Source: Bdellovibrionales bacterium (GTDB taxonomy: Bacteria > Bdellovibrionota > Bdellovibrionia > Bdellovibrionales > UBA1609). Taken from it: 61,289 bases of DNA. The notes beneath the pieces are model-generated. The model saw only the letters and a program-made list of their open reading frames with translations, had not been told where the DNA came from and ran no database searches. The stretch's first letter is position 1. Each line of letters opens with the position of its first letter. The position numbers and the translations under genes are program-made. The stretch lies in contig SKLV01000004.1 in the NCBI GenBank assembly GCA_007121385.1, positions 1-61,289 on the forward strand. Reading direction: 5' to 3'. Below, piece by piece: positions 16,863 through 26,175 of the stretch.

Positions 16863-17996
16863 ATGAAAAGTATTCCGCGCCAAAGCTTTAAGGAGCTGGT
16901 TGAGCACAATCAGTCGCCCAGTGTGACCATTTACTCCCCCATGGTGGTGGCGGGTTCCGAAGTGCAGCAGAACCCCATTCGGTTTAAAAACCTACTGAAT
17001 GAGGCGCGCAAGGTCTTAAGCGAGGAGCAGCAGGGGATGCTCGAGCCGGCGGAAAAGCTGCTTCAGGACCCCATGTTTTGGCAATATCAGGGGCCCGGTT
17101 TGGCTGTTTTTATCGCTCCGGGGGTATTTAAGTATTATCACCTGCCTTTGGATGTGGAGCCTCTGGTTCAGGTGAGTCAGCACTTCCACATTAGTCCTCT
17201 GATTCGGGTCTTCAATGAGGATGGTCAATTTCATATTCTGACCTTCAGCATGGGCTCAGCCCGCCTGTATCAAGCCAGCCACTTTGACCTGGAAGAAGTG
17301 GAACTGGGTCCTGGAGTGCCAAAGAGTTTGGATGAAGCCTTAGAAGGCCTGCAAAAGGAAAAAGCCCTCAACTATCATTCTCAAAATACTGGTGGAGGAG
17401 CTGAGGCCGTCTATCATGGCCACGACGACCCCAATGCTCATCGTCAAGATCTTCTGCGTTGGTTTAGACCCCTGGCCCAAGAAGTCTCTCGTCTTCTGAA
17501 TCACAACGGCGGGGGGCCTTTGGTTCTTGCCGGAGTGGAGTATCTCCATCCGATTTTTAAAGAAGCTTTGAGTTACCCAGGCCTGGTGGAAAAGGGAGTG
17601 ACTGGCTCTCCAGAGGAGTGGAGTGAGAAAGAGCTCCTTGAGAAGGCCTGGCCCTGTGTGGAAGAGGTGGTTAAGGCCAAAGAGGTGGCCACTCTCGAGA
17701 GGCTCAACAACCTCAGTGGTTCGGGAAAGACCTCTGAACAGTTGGAGGAGGTGGTTAAAGAGTCCTTGCAGGGCCGGGTGGACACCCTCTTTTTGAGGCG
17801 AGGACACCAGGTTTGGGGAGAGTGGATGGAAAAGGAGGGGGCTGATTTTGAGGTGAAAAAGGCCACCCCACCTTTGGCTGAGGAACTCGCCAACTTGGCC
17901 GCCATTTACACCATTCGCAAAGGGGGAAAAGTCCATGTGATCAACCCTGAGACCATGCCCCGAGAGGCCAATTTAGCCGCCCTTTTTCGCTACTGA
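16863..17996 (+). CDS. baeRF-type protein (bacterial archaeo-eukaryotic release factor-like)
   Basis: The N-terminus VTIYSPMVVAGSEVQQNPIR, the KNLLNEARKVL helix and the downstream FIAPGVFKYYHLPLDVEPLV pattern fit the bacterial aeRF1-like (baeRF) families, whose domains resemble eukaryotic release factor 1 and its ribosome-rescue relatives. The C-terminal part (RVDTLFLRRGHQVWGEW) resembles the L7Ae-like end of the same fold. I see no GGQ motif. Function is unknown; ribosome rescue or hibernation has been suggested for the family. The gene converges on mscS and overlaps its stop by 7 bases. Confidence 0.6.
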   Translation: MKSIPRQSFKELVEHNQSPSVTIYSPMVVAGSEVQQNPIRFKNLLNEARKVLSEEQQGMLEPAEKLLQDPMFWQYQGPGLAVFIAPGVFKYYHLPLDVEPLVQVSQHFHISPLIRVFNEDGQFHILTFSMGSARLYQASHFDLEEVELGPGVPKSLDEALEGLQKEKALNYHSQNTGGGAEAVYHGHDDPNAHRQDLLRWFRPLAQEVSRLLNHNGGGPLVLAGVEYLHPIFKEALSYPGLVEKGVTGSPEEWSEKELLEKAWPCVEEVVKAKEVATLERLNNLSGSGKTSEQLEEVVKESLQGRVDTLFLRRGHQVWGEWMEKEGADFEVKKATPPLAEELANLAAIYTIRKGGKVHVINPETMPREANLAALFRY

Positions 17997-19138
17997 GCAG
18001 GAGGAGTGAGGGTCTCTTCCATGGAGGAGGGGCCCTTGTGGTCCGCCGAGCCTGTCCCCGGGGCACTGACATGATTGACATAAACTGTCCGAGTGGGATA
18101 GGCAAAGCCGATTCCTCTCTCAGCAAAGGCCTTAAATAATTCCAAGTTAATCGCTTGCTGAGCATCCATATAAGTTAAATAGATCCTATCTTTCACATAG
18201 TAGACCACTTCAAAGTCCAGGGAGAAGTCTCCGTACTTCTGAAAGTGAGCGCGATCAAAGCGGGCCATGGGCCGCCTTTCCACAATCTCTTTGACGATTT
18301 CAGGGATCTGGACCAACTGCTCATAGGGTGTTTCGTAGAGAACTCCAAAGTGAAACACCGCTCGCCTTTCGTTCATGCTCTGAAAATTGCGAATGCGGCT
18401 CTGAAGAAGATCTGAGTTGGAAAAGATCAAGAGTTCACCGCTGAGACTGCGAACCCGGGTGGTCTTTAAGCCCACTCTTTCTACGGCCCCCGAAAAATCA
18501 CCGATAACCAAAAAATCCCCCACGGCAAAGGGCTTGTCGAGCACGATAGTTAAAGAGGAAAAGAGGTCAGAGAGGATGTTTTGTAAAGCTAGAGCAATGG
18601 CCACACCGCCAATACCTAGGCCAGCGATCAGAGCCGTTATATTGACTCCCATCTGATCCAGGGCCAAGAGAACCAGTAGGCTGAGAAGGGCGGCTTTGGC
18701 CACAAAGGTGGCCAGGCCCAAGGCTGTGCCAATGGTGCGGTCATCGGGGGGACGATTCTCGCTGTAGACCTTGGCGTAGTGGTCAATCAGGCTATTGGCC
18801 CAAATGATCAGCTGAACAAAAATGGCCAAGGTGACCGCTATGGCAATGACCTGTTCGGCTTTGGCGGGGAGCTGCAAAAAGTAGAGGGCACTGTAGAGAG
18901 CCAGGGCCAGTAAAAATAAGAAGTAGGTTTTGCGGGTGGCTGGGCGCAAAACTTTAAAAAGGGGATTGTTCTGGCGAAGGGATCCAGGAGCACCATCTTG
19001 CTGCAGCCAATAGCGCAGATATTTTAGGCCATAGAAGCTGACAAAAAAGACAACTCCGGCCACCAGCCAGGCTCGTAAGCTGTTATTCCAAAGGACAAAG
19101 TCACTCATCCACTGGTTTAAACTGATTAGTTGGTCCAT
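17990..19138 (-). CDS. MscS-family mechanosensitive channel
   Basis: This small-conductance channel releases solutes on hypo-osmotic shock in the inner membrane. Four to five spans lead to the pore-lining helix region ALIAGLGIGGVAIALALQNI, followed by the typical beta domain LSDLFSSLTIVLDKPFAVGD and VERVGLKTTRVRSLSGELLI. The C-terminal soluble part is intact (GVLYETPYEQLVQIPEIVKE). The ATG has GAGG seven bases upstream. The MBL hydrolase gene lies 17 bases upstream on the same strand, so they may be co-transcribed. Confidence 0.9.
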   Translation of the reverse strand: MDQLISLNQWMSDFVLWNNSLRAWLVAGVVFFVSFYGLKYLRYWLQQDGAPGSLRQNNPLFKVLRPATRKTYFLFLLALALYSALYFLQLPAKAEQVIAIAVTLAIFVQLIIWANSLIDHYAKVYSENRPPDDRTIGTALGLATFVAKAALLSLLVLLALDQMGVNITALIAGLGIGGVAIALALQNILSDLFSSLTIVLDKPFAVGDFLVIGDFSGAVERVGLKTTRVRSLSGELLIFSNSDLLQSRIRNFQSMNERRAVFHFGVLYETPYEQLVQIPEIVKEIVERRPMARFDRAHFQKYGDFSLDFEVVYYVKDRIYLTYMDAQQAINLELFKAFAERGIGFAYPTRTVYVNHVSAPGTGSADHKGPSSMEETLTPPAQ

Positions 19139-19155
19139 TTGTTTACCTCATTCAT

Positions 19156-20058
19156 TTAAAGCAAAAATCGTTTTAAGGTTTTTTGGGTTTCCACGGGCTG
19201 GAAGCGGCCATCCATCTGTTGCAGGCCGGAGGCCGCATAGAGATCATCGTGGGTGTAAAAGACCAGCCATTTTTCCTTCAGAGCCCGCTGGTAAATCTGG
19301 GCCTTCTCATCAATCAGCTGTTCGGGAAAGCGATCATAGCCCATGGTGATGGGGAGATGAACCCAGTGGGTGCCGGGGATTAAGTCTCCCGCATAAAAGA
19401 CGGACCTCTCAGTGCCGTGAAAAAGGCTGTGCATCTGTCCCGGTGTGTGACCCTGGCTGTAAATAAACTCCAGGCGCTCATGAAGCTCGGTAGGCAAGAG
19501 TCCCTGAGGGGCCCGGCCGCCCTGAATCAAACTCAGGCGACCACTCTCTTTCAACTTATCCCTCAGGCCCGGGATAAAGGAGGCCCTGTCTCTGGAGTGG
19601 GGGTGAGTGGCTCTCTCCCAGGCCTCCTGACCCACTAGGTATTGGGCTTTGGGAAAGAGGAGGCGATCTTTCCCCTGCTGGATTTCCTGGTAGGTGGGTA
19701 ACAGCCCGCCAGCGTGGTCAAAATGAAGGTGGGATAAAATGACATAGTCAATGTCCTCTTCTCCAAGACCCAAGGCGTCCAAGTTTTCCAACAGCTTATG
19801 GCTTTGAGGATCTTCGACTCCAAAGCGCTCGGCCAGTTTGGGTTCAAAAAAAGCCCCGATGCCGGTTTCGCAGAGTAAAGTTTTCCCATAGGCCTCAATT
19901 AAAAGTGCTCGGCAGGCCAGCAAGATTCGACCCTGTTGATCTGGCGAAGTCCACCTTTCCCAAAGAGCCCTGGGGGCATTGCCAAACATGGCTCCTCCAT
20001 CCAGGCGCTGCCGGTTGCCTTCCACGGAGCTAATAAGGACATCAGAATTCTTGTGCAT
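19156..20058 (-). CDS. MBL-fold metallo-hydrolase
   Basis: The metal-binding signature HLHFDHAGG is intact, followed by the third histidine region SQGHTPGQMHSLF and the bridging aspartate in FYAGDLIPGTHWVH, then YTHDDLY near the end. This layout is typical of lactonase-like and YtnP-like MBL hydrolases of about 300 residues, probably cytoplasmic because no signal peptide is seen. The substrate is unknown; quorum-signal lactones are one possibility. It precedes mscS closely and is divergent from dps. Confidence 0.8.
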   Translation of the reverse strand: MHKNSDVLISSVEGNRQRLDGGAMFGNAPRALWERWTSPDQQGRILLACRALLIEAYGKTLLCETGIGAFFEPKLAERFGVEDPQSHKLLENLDALGLGEEDIDYVILSHLHFDHAGGLLPTYQEIQQGKDRLLFPKAQYLVGQEAWERATHPHSRDRASFIPGLRDKLKESGRLSLIQGGRAPQGLLPTELHERLEFIYSQGHTPGQMHSLFHGTERSVFYAGDLIPGTHWVHLPITMGYDRFPEQLIDEKAQIYQRALKEKWLVFYTHDDLYAASGLQQMDGRFQPVETQKTLKRFLL

Positions 20059-20172
20059 GGCAAATTTTTACCACCTAAAAGCGCAAAGTAAACCGTTAAA
20101 AGATCTCAACACTTTAGGCCTTGCCCCTCTTTGAATGATGCGCCATATTGACCTTTAAACGGAAGGAGTTTT

Positions 20173-20643
20173 ATGCAGCCCAATATTGGAATCAAGGAAT
20201 CAGATCGTAAGTCTATTGTTGAAGGCCTGAGCCGGGTCCTGGCCGATAGCTACACTTTGTATTTAAAAACACATAATTTTCACTGGAATGTCACCGGGCC
20301 CATGTTTCAAACTCTGCATGCCATGTTTGAGGAGCAGTACACTGAGTTGGCTACGGCTGTGGATGATATAGCTGAGAGAATTCGAGCTCTTGGCGAGTTT
20401 GCCCCCGGCTCCTACAAGGACTTTGCCCTGCTGAGCTCGGTGAAAGAGGCCGAGGGAGTTCCTCCAGCTCGCAAGATGATTGAAGAGCTTTTAGAGGCCC
20501 ATGAAACCGTGATTCGCACTTCTCGAGATGTGCTTCCCCATGCGGACCAAGCCAATGACGAGGCCACTTTGGATCTGCTCACTCAGCGCATCCAGCTTCA
20601 TGAAAAGACGGCCTGGATGCTCCGCAGCCTTCTTGAGGACTAA
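20173..20643 (+). CDS. dps: Dps-family DNA-protecting ferritin-like protein
   Basis: Dps forms a 12-subunit shell that oxidises and stores iron and can shield DNA from peroxide. The ferroxidase residues are in [20 protein letters not shown] and [20 protein letters not shown]. The 156-residue length and the final helix [20 protein letters not shown] fit the family well. The start has AAGGAG just upstream. Its TAA stop overlaps the TAG of the convergent reductase in the four bases CTAA. Confidence 0.92.
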   Translation: MQPNIGIKESDRKSIVEGLSRVLADSYTLYLKTHNFHWNVTGPMFQTLHAMFEEQYTELATAVDDIAERIRALGEFAPGSYKDFALLSSVKEAEGVPPARKMIEELLEAHETVIRTSRDVLPHADQANDEATLDLLTQRIQLHEKTAWMLRSLLED

Positions 20644-21680
20644 AAGGGACCGGGGGCCTTGAGAGGTAGAGGTTGCAGTGCGACTAGGCTGCGACCAGTG
20701 GACTGCCGCTGTAACATTCTCTCTGCGGCCTCAGGAATTTGCTCTAAGGAGAGGGTTTGGGAAACCAGGCCCTCTAAGTTTTTAGGTTTCCACTCCGAAG
20801 CTAGGAGTTCCCAAATTTTAAGCCGCAGAGGTCGAGGGGTGTTGTTGGAGCTAATACCTAAAAAACTGACTCCCCTTAAGATCATCGGCATGACAGAACA
20901 GTGGAGTTCTGATCCACCGGCCAAGCCCACACAGGCAATATTACCCCACAGATCAACATGGCGACTGAGGCCAGCCAAGAGCTCTCCGCCCACATTATCG
21001 ATGGCTCCCGCATAGCGAGCCCTTTCCAGGGGGCGAGAGCCCAAGTGGAGCTCTCCTGGAGAGAGGACCTTGGTCGCTCCCAGTTCCATAAGAAAATTGG
21101 ACATATCTGCCTTTCCAGACACCGCAATCACTTCATAGCCCCTTTGGGCCAAAAGGCCAGTGGCCAAGCTGCCCACACCTCCGCTGGCTCCTGTCACCAC
21201 CACGGGGCCTTGTTCAGGTCTCTGCCCATTTTGCTCCATTCGGTAGAGGCTGAGTGCCGCAGTGAATCCGGCGGTCCCTAGAATCATGGCTAGGCGAGTA
21301 TCTAAGCCCTGGGGAATGGGCACCACCGAAGTGGCCGGCACTCTCACTATTTCCGCATAGCCCCCATCTTGATCCTCTCCCAGTCCACAGCCTGTGACCA
21401 AAACCTTTTGCCCTGGTGAGTATTCAGCAGACTGGGACTCCACCACCTCTCCAGACACATCAATTCCCGGAACCAAGGGCAGTTTTTTTAGTATGGGTGC
21501 TCGACCTGTGACGGCCAGAGCATCCTTGTAGTTGAGGCTGGAGAATTCGGTACGGATAAGAACCTCTCCCCGGCCCAAATGTTCAATGTCTATATTTTCC
21601 AAACTGACCTGCTGAGCTTGAGAGGCCTTAGATTTTTTCGGTTCTATCGAGTTAACTCGGAGAGCACGGATCTGTTTCAT
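20640..21680 (-). CDS. NADPH:quinone/acrylyl-CoA reductase, YhdH/AcuI type (MDR family)
   Basis: This zinc-free medium-chain reductase uses NADPH to reduce activated double bonds; AcuI-type members reduce acryloyl-CoA to propionyl-CoA. The characteristic YhdH pattern is seen: [40 protein letters not shown], the nucleotide-binding [20 protein letters not shown] and [13 protein letters not shown]. The N-terminal ~15 residues are longer than usual and lysine-rich. It shares stop-codon bases with convergent dps. The substrate is not fixed by the sequence. Confidence 0.85.
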   Translation of the reverse strand: MKQIRALRVNSIEPKKSKASQAQQVSLENIDIEHLGRGEVLIRTEFSSLNYKDALAVTGRAPILKKLPLVPGIDVSGEVVESQSAEYSPGQKVLVTGCGLGEDQDGGYAEIVRVPATSVVPIPQGLDTRLAMILGTAGFTAALSLYRMEQNGQRPEQGPVVVTGASGGVGSLATGLLAQRGYEVIAVSGKADMSNFLMELGATKVLSPGELHLGSRPLERARYAGAIDNVGGELLAGLSRHVDLWGNIACVGLAGGSELHCSVMPMILRGVSFLGISSNNTPRPLRLKIWELLASEWKPKNLEGLVSQTLSLEQIPEAAERMLQRQSTGRSLVALQPLPLKAPGPF

Positions 21681-21742
21681 GCTTCGGAGAATGTCTTGGC
21701 CTCGGGGCCTGTGTCAATCCCAGTTACCCAGATCAAAACAGC

Positions 21743-22801
21743 TTAATGTGAAACAAAAAAGTTTTTTTCTAGATAAACAGATCCACCCACCAGAACCTCT
21801 ACCTGATAGTGGCCGGGCATACGGCGTACCTGGGGTTGGGACTCCCGAGATTGGAGTTGGTGGCCTGTGGGGAGGGTAATGCTCCATTCGTAAAGTAATT
21901 CCCCACCATCCTCTTGGGGGACCTTAGCCTCTAGAGTGAGCTCTCTTGCCGATTGGCTCAAGGGAATATGAAGTTGGAGCTGGGAGGCCTGAGTGACTTG
22001 GTGGATCACAGATTCAAAGGCCTGGCTGGCTTGAGAAGGGGAGAGGGGCAATCTCGGGGCCTCGTCTTCATCAAGGGGAAAAAAACTGGAGTCAAGGGGA
22101 TGGGATCTCCAATCACAGTGGACATGGGAACGATAGAGCTGAAAAAAACTGGCCCCCCAAGCCAGACAGAGCTGAGCCAGTTCTCTCAGTTCAACTCCAG
22201 GAGAATAAAAGTCCAAAGCATCTCCATAGGTGTGCCGTGACCAGCGCGCCCCACCAATGCGAAAATTATGACCGGGGTTTCTGTAGGCACTGGTGACGAT
22301 CATGGGATTTCCCAAAGATTCCCGAATAAGCTCAATTCGATCTAAGGCGGGAGCTGAGTACAGACCAAAGCGTCCTCGATGAGGCCAAATCAGTTCGGAG
22401 ATTTTAAAGTGGGGGGAGAGCTGCAAATAGTGGGGCCAACGGGAAGCATCTAGAACTCTTGATGGAGGACGATACTGTTGGGGATCAAAGCTTGGGGGAA
22501 AGTCTTCATCCATGAGGGGATCTAAGTAAAGGTAGTCTTGAGGGTTTTCAGGCAACTCGTCCAGTTCCAGAACCTCAAGACAAAGTCCTTCTCCAGACGA
22601 ACCGGGATAGCAGGCGTAGTGAATGGGGAGTGTAGGGGTCTTAGGGTGTTTGGCATCAGGGACTCGCACCTCCTCTTGCTCACCCTGTAGGCCAGAGATC
22701 TGTTCTTTTGGGATAAGAGGTCCACAGTGAATTAAAAGCCCACCCAGGAGGATGAGCACAGAGCCTTTGACAATGGTCATAAAAAAATTATTGTTCTCCA
22801 T
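21743..22801 (-). CDS. Lipoprotein with M15-like peptidase domain
   Basis: A hydrophobic leader (VKGSVLILLGGLLIHC) suggests a lipoprotein with Cys26, though His at -1 is unusual. Residues ~125-220 match the zinc D,D-peptidase fold (M15/YcbK-like): VTSAYRNPGHN, then SRHTYGDALDF supplying His and Asp ligands, and SHVHCDWRSH supplying the last His. This suggests trimming of peptidoglycan cross-links in the periplasm. The C-terminal ~110 residues look like a beta-sandwich (LLYEWSITLPTGHQLQSRES). The start is weakly supported because no good ribosome-binding site is visible. Confidence 0.75.
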   Translation of the reverse strand: MENNNFFMTIVKGSVLILLGGLLIHCGPLIPKEQISGLQGEQEEVRVPDAKHPKTPTLPIHYACYPGSSGEGLCLEVLELDELPENPQDYLYLDPLMDEDFPPSFDPQQYRPPSRVLDASRWPHYLQLSPHFKISELIWPHRGRFGLYSAPALDRIELIRESLGNPMIVTSAYRNPGHNFRIGGARWSRHTYGDALDFYSPGVELRELAQLCLAWGASFFQLYRSHVHCDWRSHPLDSSFFPLDEDEAPRLPLSPSQASQAFESVIHQVTQASQLQLHIPLSQSARELTLEAKVPQEDGGELLYEWSITLPTGHQLQSRESQPQVRRMPGHYQVEVLVGGSVYLEKNFFVSH

Positions 22802-22880
22802 AATGAGAGGGACAAGTTGGAGGGCTTTTTAGGTCCCTCCTGTCCTAAGAATATGGACCATGGTCCTGAAAGAGGTCTTT

Positions 22881-23465
22881 ATGAAGGGGTTAGAAGAAGC
22901 TCAGTTTGACGGCAAAGCTCTAGCGCAATTGATGCGATCTCGGCGAACTGTTCACAGTTATCGTAAAGCGGAGCCGGATCGCTCCCTCATTGAGCGGGCT
23001 CTGGAGTTGGCCCTCTGGTCTCCCAATCATCGCTCTACGGCCCCTTGGCGTTTCGTCTGGGTGGGGAGCCAGACTCGGGAAAAGTTAGCGCACTTAGCTG
23101 TGGAGCTAAAAGAAAAAGAGGGCAATTTGAGTGAGGCCAAAAAAAAGGCAGTCTATCAGAAAATTTTGGAGCCTGCGGCCCTAGTGGTTCTTGGCTGCCT
23201 TCGTGATCCCGACCCTTTGGTGGAGAGAGAAAATTACGCCTCTGTGGCCTGTGGAGTGCAAAATGCCAGTCTTTATCTGTGGTCTCAAGGCTTGGGGACC
23301 AAGTGGGGCACGGGGGCTCTCACTCGCCACCCCCAAGTCTATAAGTGGATGAATCTAGACCCTCAAAAAGTGGAGATGGTGGGCTTTTTTTGGATAGGAC
23401 CCTTTGACTCCTCGCCTAAGCCCCCGCCCCGGCCTCCTCTCAGCCAGCTTTTGTCAGAGGTCTGA
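22881..23465 (+). CDS. Nitroreductase-family flavoprotein
   Basis: This is an FMN-dependent oxidoreductase of the nitroreductase superfamily, probably cytoplasmic. The FMN-binding start MRSRRTVHSYRKAEPDRSLI, the ALWSPNHRSTAPWRFVWVG region and NASLYLWSQGLGTKWGTGAL are typical. I prefer the ATG at 22881, which has AGAGG at good spacing, over the upstream start in the track. Its natural substrate cannot be assigned. The last 12 bases overlap the convergent gene at 23454. Confidence 0.85.
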   Translation: MKGLEEAQFDGKALAQLMRSRRTVHSYRKAEPDRSLIERALELALWSPNHRSTAPWRFVWVGSQTREKLAHLAVELKEKEGNLSEAKKKAVYQKILEPAALVVLGCLRDPDPLVERENYASVACGVQNASLYLWSQGLGTKWGTGALTRHPQVYKWMNLDPQKVEMVGFFWIGPFDSSPKPPPRPPLSQLLSEV

Positions 23466-23828
23466 GCGTCTCAGTCTCTGCATTGCTTGAAGAGGGGAGG
23501 GTATCTCATTCAGCTGGCTCTGAGTTTGAGTCCAAAAATTCTCTAGAGAGAGAGGCTTTTTTTTGAGACCCCAAAGGATTTCTAAGGTTGGAGAGGTTTT
23601 CCAGCTTAACTGGCGACGGCCCATCTTCAACTCAAAGGCGGACCTGGGAAGGGCACTGAGGCGGACTCCTTCGGGTGAAGGGGCTTCATCTAGACCTAAG
23701 GCCAAGCCCTTTTGGTCTAAGGTGGCACAAATGAGAAAGCCCGCCCAATCCACTCCCACTCCCAGCTGGGGCCAACTTCGTTCAGAGTTAGGTTTGGCTT
23801 CGCGGTTGATCTCCACTTGCATGGGCAT
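23454..23828 (-). CDS. Small hypothetical protein
   Basis: I recognise no family. The 124-residue soluble protein has no signal peptide or membrane span. Its first half is beta-like (MPMQVEINREAK, VDWAGFLICATLDQKGLALGL) and its second half is charged and helical (ENFWTQTQSQLNEIPSPL). The start at 23828 is backed by AGGAG seven bases upstream, which argues that the gene is real. It lies 57 bases after the DUF2914-like gene on the same strand and may be co-transcribed with it. Confidence 0.55.
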   Translation of the reverse strand: MPMQVEINREAKPNSERSWPQLGVGVDWAGFLICATLDQKGLALGLDEAPSPEGVRLSALPRSAFELKMGRRQLSWKTSPTLEILWGLKKKPLSLENFWTQTQSQLNEIPSPLQAMQRLRRSDL

Positions 23829-23885
23829 TCTCTTTCTCCTAAAAAGTGAACATTTTCCTTAGCATAGTCCCTGTCAAAGAGTGGA

Positions 23886-25025
23886 TCAATGAACTTCTGT
23901 TCGCCAGTAGCGTCGAATAGTCGTATCTGACTCAGGGTCGTCATCTCTATAAAGAGGGCTGCGGAGGATACGAAAGCCAATGCGGCCAATTTCTCTTTGA
24001 TCTGGGGTCAAAACTCTCACTCGCCAGCGACCCATTTGGTAGTTACTCTTAAAACCAAAGCCTCGAAAGCCCTCCTCTCGACCTCCTAAGATTTGAATGG
24101 GAATTCGATCTGTGGTGTGCCAAACTCCATCTTCGCCCAGGAACTCCCAGTTCATATGGACATTCCCTCTAAAGCCAGAAGGGGAAAACAGGCGAAAGAA
24201 CACATGAACTCGATCTCCTGGAAGGGCGTAAAATCGTTGATCACCTCGGTGCCAAAATCTCCACCATGGCCGTTGGTGATAAAGAACATACTGGTCTTCT
24301 TGGCGTTCGACCTGGTGAAAGACTCCCATGTACTGAATGGAGAGGGGGACAGGGGGAATCCAACGCATTAAGTACAGCCCCAGAAAAAGTACGAACACCG
24401 CAAAAACGGGTCCCAGGACCTGGACAAGGACCTCTCGGGTTGTTCGTCGCCAGTAGAGAATGAGGGCTAAGAAGCTCAATGGGATTAGGCCTACAAAAAG
24501 AGAAAGGAGAAAGACCCAAAAGCCGATGCTTCCAAGAGCAATAGGGACCATATAGGTGGCATAGGAAAACCAACAGAGGCTGAGAAGGGACATCTTTATC
24601 TTCAGTCCCAAGGCACGAAACTGGCTGAGCTCATTGGCCAAGAGCAGTAAAAATATAATCAGTAAAAAACCAAAGGACACCACGAGAGAGGCACTTTTAA
24701 AGTAAAATATCGTATAGGCACTCAACAGGCTTCCAAAGCAAAAGTGCAAGGCCAGTGGACGAGCTGACCAAACCTTGTGGACCATCCATCTTGAGGGTTC
24801 GGGGGTGGGCCAGATCTCCATAAAGCTGAGCATTAAGAGTGTGGCTAGAGACAGGTAACCAAGCTGTGAAAAAATGGCAAAGGGACTGTCTATGCGATCT
24901 AAAGTGATGAGATCGAAGATCACCCCACCAATAAAAAATAAAACAGGAAAAATCCTATTCCAGTCAATTCGTCGCCAAAAGGAAGGCGGTGGGTTTTGAT
25001 CAACTATTTCCGGAATTTGATCCAT
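23886..25025 (-). CDS. Polytopic membrane protein with C-terminal DUF2914-like domain
   Basis: About eight hydrophobic segments (for example IFPVLFFIGGVIFDLITL, SLVVSFGFLLIIFLLLLA, FWVFLLSLFVGLIPLSFLAL) occupy residues ~20-225. The last ~120 residues form a soluble beta domain with NVHMNWEFLGEDGVWHTTDR, GFGFKSNYQMGRWRVRVLT and REIGRIGFRIL, a pattern I associate with DUF2914. The function of that domain is not established. The loops are unusually rich in Trp and Arg. The gene is divergent from the outer-membrane protein gene across 120 bases. Confidence 0.7.
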   Translation of the reverse strand: MDQIPEIVDQNPPPSFWRRIDWNRIFPVLFFIGGVIFDLITLDRIDSPFAIFSQLGYLSLATLLMLSFMEIWPTPEPSRWMVHKVWSARPLALHFCFGSLLSAYTIFYFKSASLVVSFGFLLIIFLLLLANELSQFRALGLKIKMSLLSLCWFSYATYMVPIALGSIGFWVFLLSLFVGLIPLSFLALILYWRRTTREVLVQVLGPVFAVFVLFLGLYLMRWIPPVPLSIQYMGVFHQVERQEDQYVLYHQRPWWRFWHRGDQRFYALPGDRVHVFFRLFSPSGFRGNVHMNWEFLGEDGVWHTTDRIPIQILGGREEGFRGFGFKSNYQMGRWRVRVLTPDQREIGRIGFRILRSPLYRDDDPESDTTIRRYWRTEVH

Positions 25026-25145
25026 AGGAAGTTGAGTTTACATTTGAAGCGCTGATCTTGCAGCCAGTCTAGAGTCTTGATTTTGTCTGGTCCATAAAGG
25101 ACTGGTCTTCAGTAGGAAAGGAATTTCTGAGAAGGTAGAGAGGTA

Positions 25146-25859
25146 ATGCGTAAAGCCGATAAAGAGATGGGGGTATCAATGCGTCAGTGGAAAAAACTTA
25201 TTTTCTTAGGGATTGTGTTTTTGATCACTCCATCCACCTGGGCCCAGATGGCTCCCCGGCCCAATATGCAGATGCGGGGGGTGGCAGGAAGTTTAGGGGG
25301 AGGTTACACGGACTTTTATGTTTCCTCACCCTCAGCCAATTTTAAGATGGATAGGGGTGTATTTCTGGCCGGTGCTGGGGAGAGGGCCTTTGACTTTTTG
25401 AACCTGTATATGACTTTCACGCTTAGCATGATGATCGCAGAGGGCATGACCAATTATGATTATACGACTTTAAGTGGGCAAAATTACACTGAGACCGATG
25501 TGCAATTTCGCAGCAATATGCTAGAAGCCAATTTAGGGTTAAAATTCAAGCTCATTGACAATTACTGGGTCCGTCCCTATGCAGAAGCTGGTGGTATCGG
25601 AGGCTATCACGAGGTGAGCTACACCAGTAAGCTGAGCCAACTGGCCGCCCAGGGCCCTGATTTTAAGAGAAAAGATGCAATTATGGGAGCTGGCTGGTAT
25701 CAAGAGTTTGGACTAGAAGTGGATTTTAGTGAGGCTTTTGGGATCAAGGTGGCCGCACGATTCTCAGAGGTCGAGACGAAAAAGCTGGAAACTCTGGCCA
25801 ACCAGCCGATTCGTTTCAAGGCGGAGACTTACTATCTCTCCGCTCTGCGAAGCTTTTAG
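25146..25859 (+). CDS. Outer-membrane beta-barrel-like protein
   Basis: A signal peptide (LIFLGIVFLITPSTWAQ) leads into alternating, glycine- and aromatic-rich beta strands: GSLGGGYTDFYVSS, NLYMTFTLSMMIAE, NMLEANLGLKFKLIDNYWVR, WYQEFGLEVDFSE and KVAARFSEVE. The last residue is phenylalanine (ALRSF), the usual C-terminal signal of outer-membrane barrels. The size suggests an eight-stranded barrel of the OmpA/OmpW sort. The function is unknown. Its TAG shares bases with the TAA of the convergent small membrane gene (TTAG). Confidence 0.7.
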   Translation: MRKADKEMGVSMRQWKKLIFLGIVFLITPSTWAQMAPRPNMQMRGVAGSLGGGYTDFYVSSPSANFKMDRGVFLAGAGERAFDFLNLYMTFTLSMMIAEGMTNYDYTTLSGQNYTETDVQFRSNMLEANLGLKFKLIDNYWVRPYAEAGGIGGYHEVSYTSKLSQLAAQGPDFKRKDAIMGAGWYQEFGLEVDFSEAFGIKVAARFSEVETKKLETLANQPIRFKAETYYLSALRSF

Positions 25860-26038
25860 CGAGCAGAGCGTTTTCGGGCATAGCGATAATCGTATCTCAT
25901 ATAGAGAATCACCACGCCAGCGAGGGTTAGAGCCAAGACACTCAGTTTAAGTATGGCGCTTTCAGGTACAGAAGTACTTACCAGCCAGGCGCCAGCCAGC
26001 AGAGCAAAGGGCTTGAGTTCATAAAAAAGAGTAGGCAT
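25856..26038 (-). CDS. Small membrane protein, 60 aa
   Basis: The 172-aa ORF in the track runs into the region opposite the esterase gene. The real gene is probably the short form MPTLFYELKPFALLAGAWLV onward, whose ATG has a near-perfect AAAGGAGG eight bases upstream. It encodes two hydrophobic segments (PFALLAGAWLVSTSV and ILKLSVLALTLAGVVILYM) and a basic tail (RYDYRYARKRSAR), so it likely sits in the inner membrane with its C-terminus in the cytoplasm. No function is known to me. Confidence 0.65.
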   Translation of the reverse strand: MPTLFYELKPFALLAGAWLVSTSVPESAILKLSVLALTLAGVVILYMRYDYRYARKRSAR

Positions 26039-26106
26039 CTTTATATCCTCCTTTTGAAACAGTTTATAATGAGTCAGAAAAAATTGAAAAAAAATCTGTT
26101 TACATA

Positions 26107-26119
26107 TCTCAAATTGAGA
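26107..26119. promoter_or_regulatory. 13-nt inverted repeat in a divergent promoter region
   Basis: TCTCAA-A-TTGAGA is a perfect odd palindrome lying between the 60-aa membrane gene and the esterase gene. The position suits a repressor site, but no regulator is linked and chance cannot be excluded. Confidence 0.25.
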
Positions 26120-26175
26120 CATTATCTGAAAAAAGATTAGACAGAAGCTTCGGTTTTTAGCCTTTGAGGAAAACA

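Noticed and set aside
17340-17936. 198-aa minus-strand ORF opposite the baeRF gene
   Set aside because: Antisense shadow without a recognisable start signal or domain.
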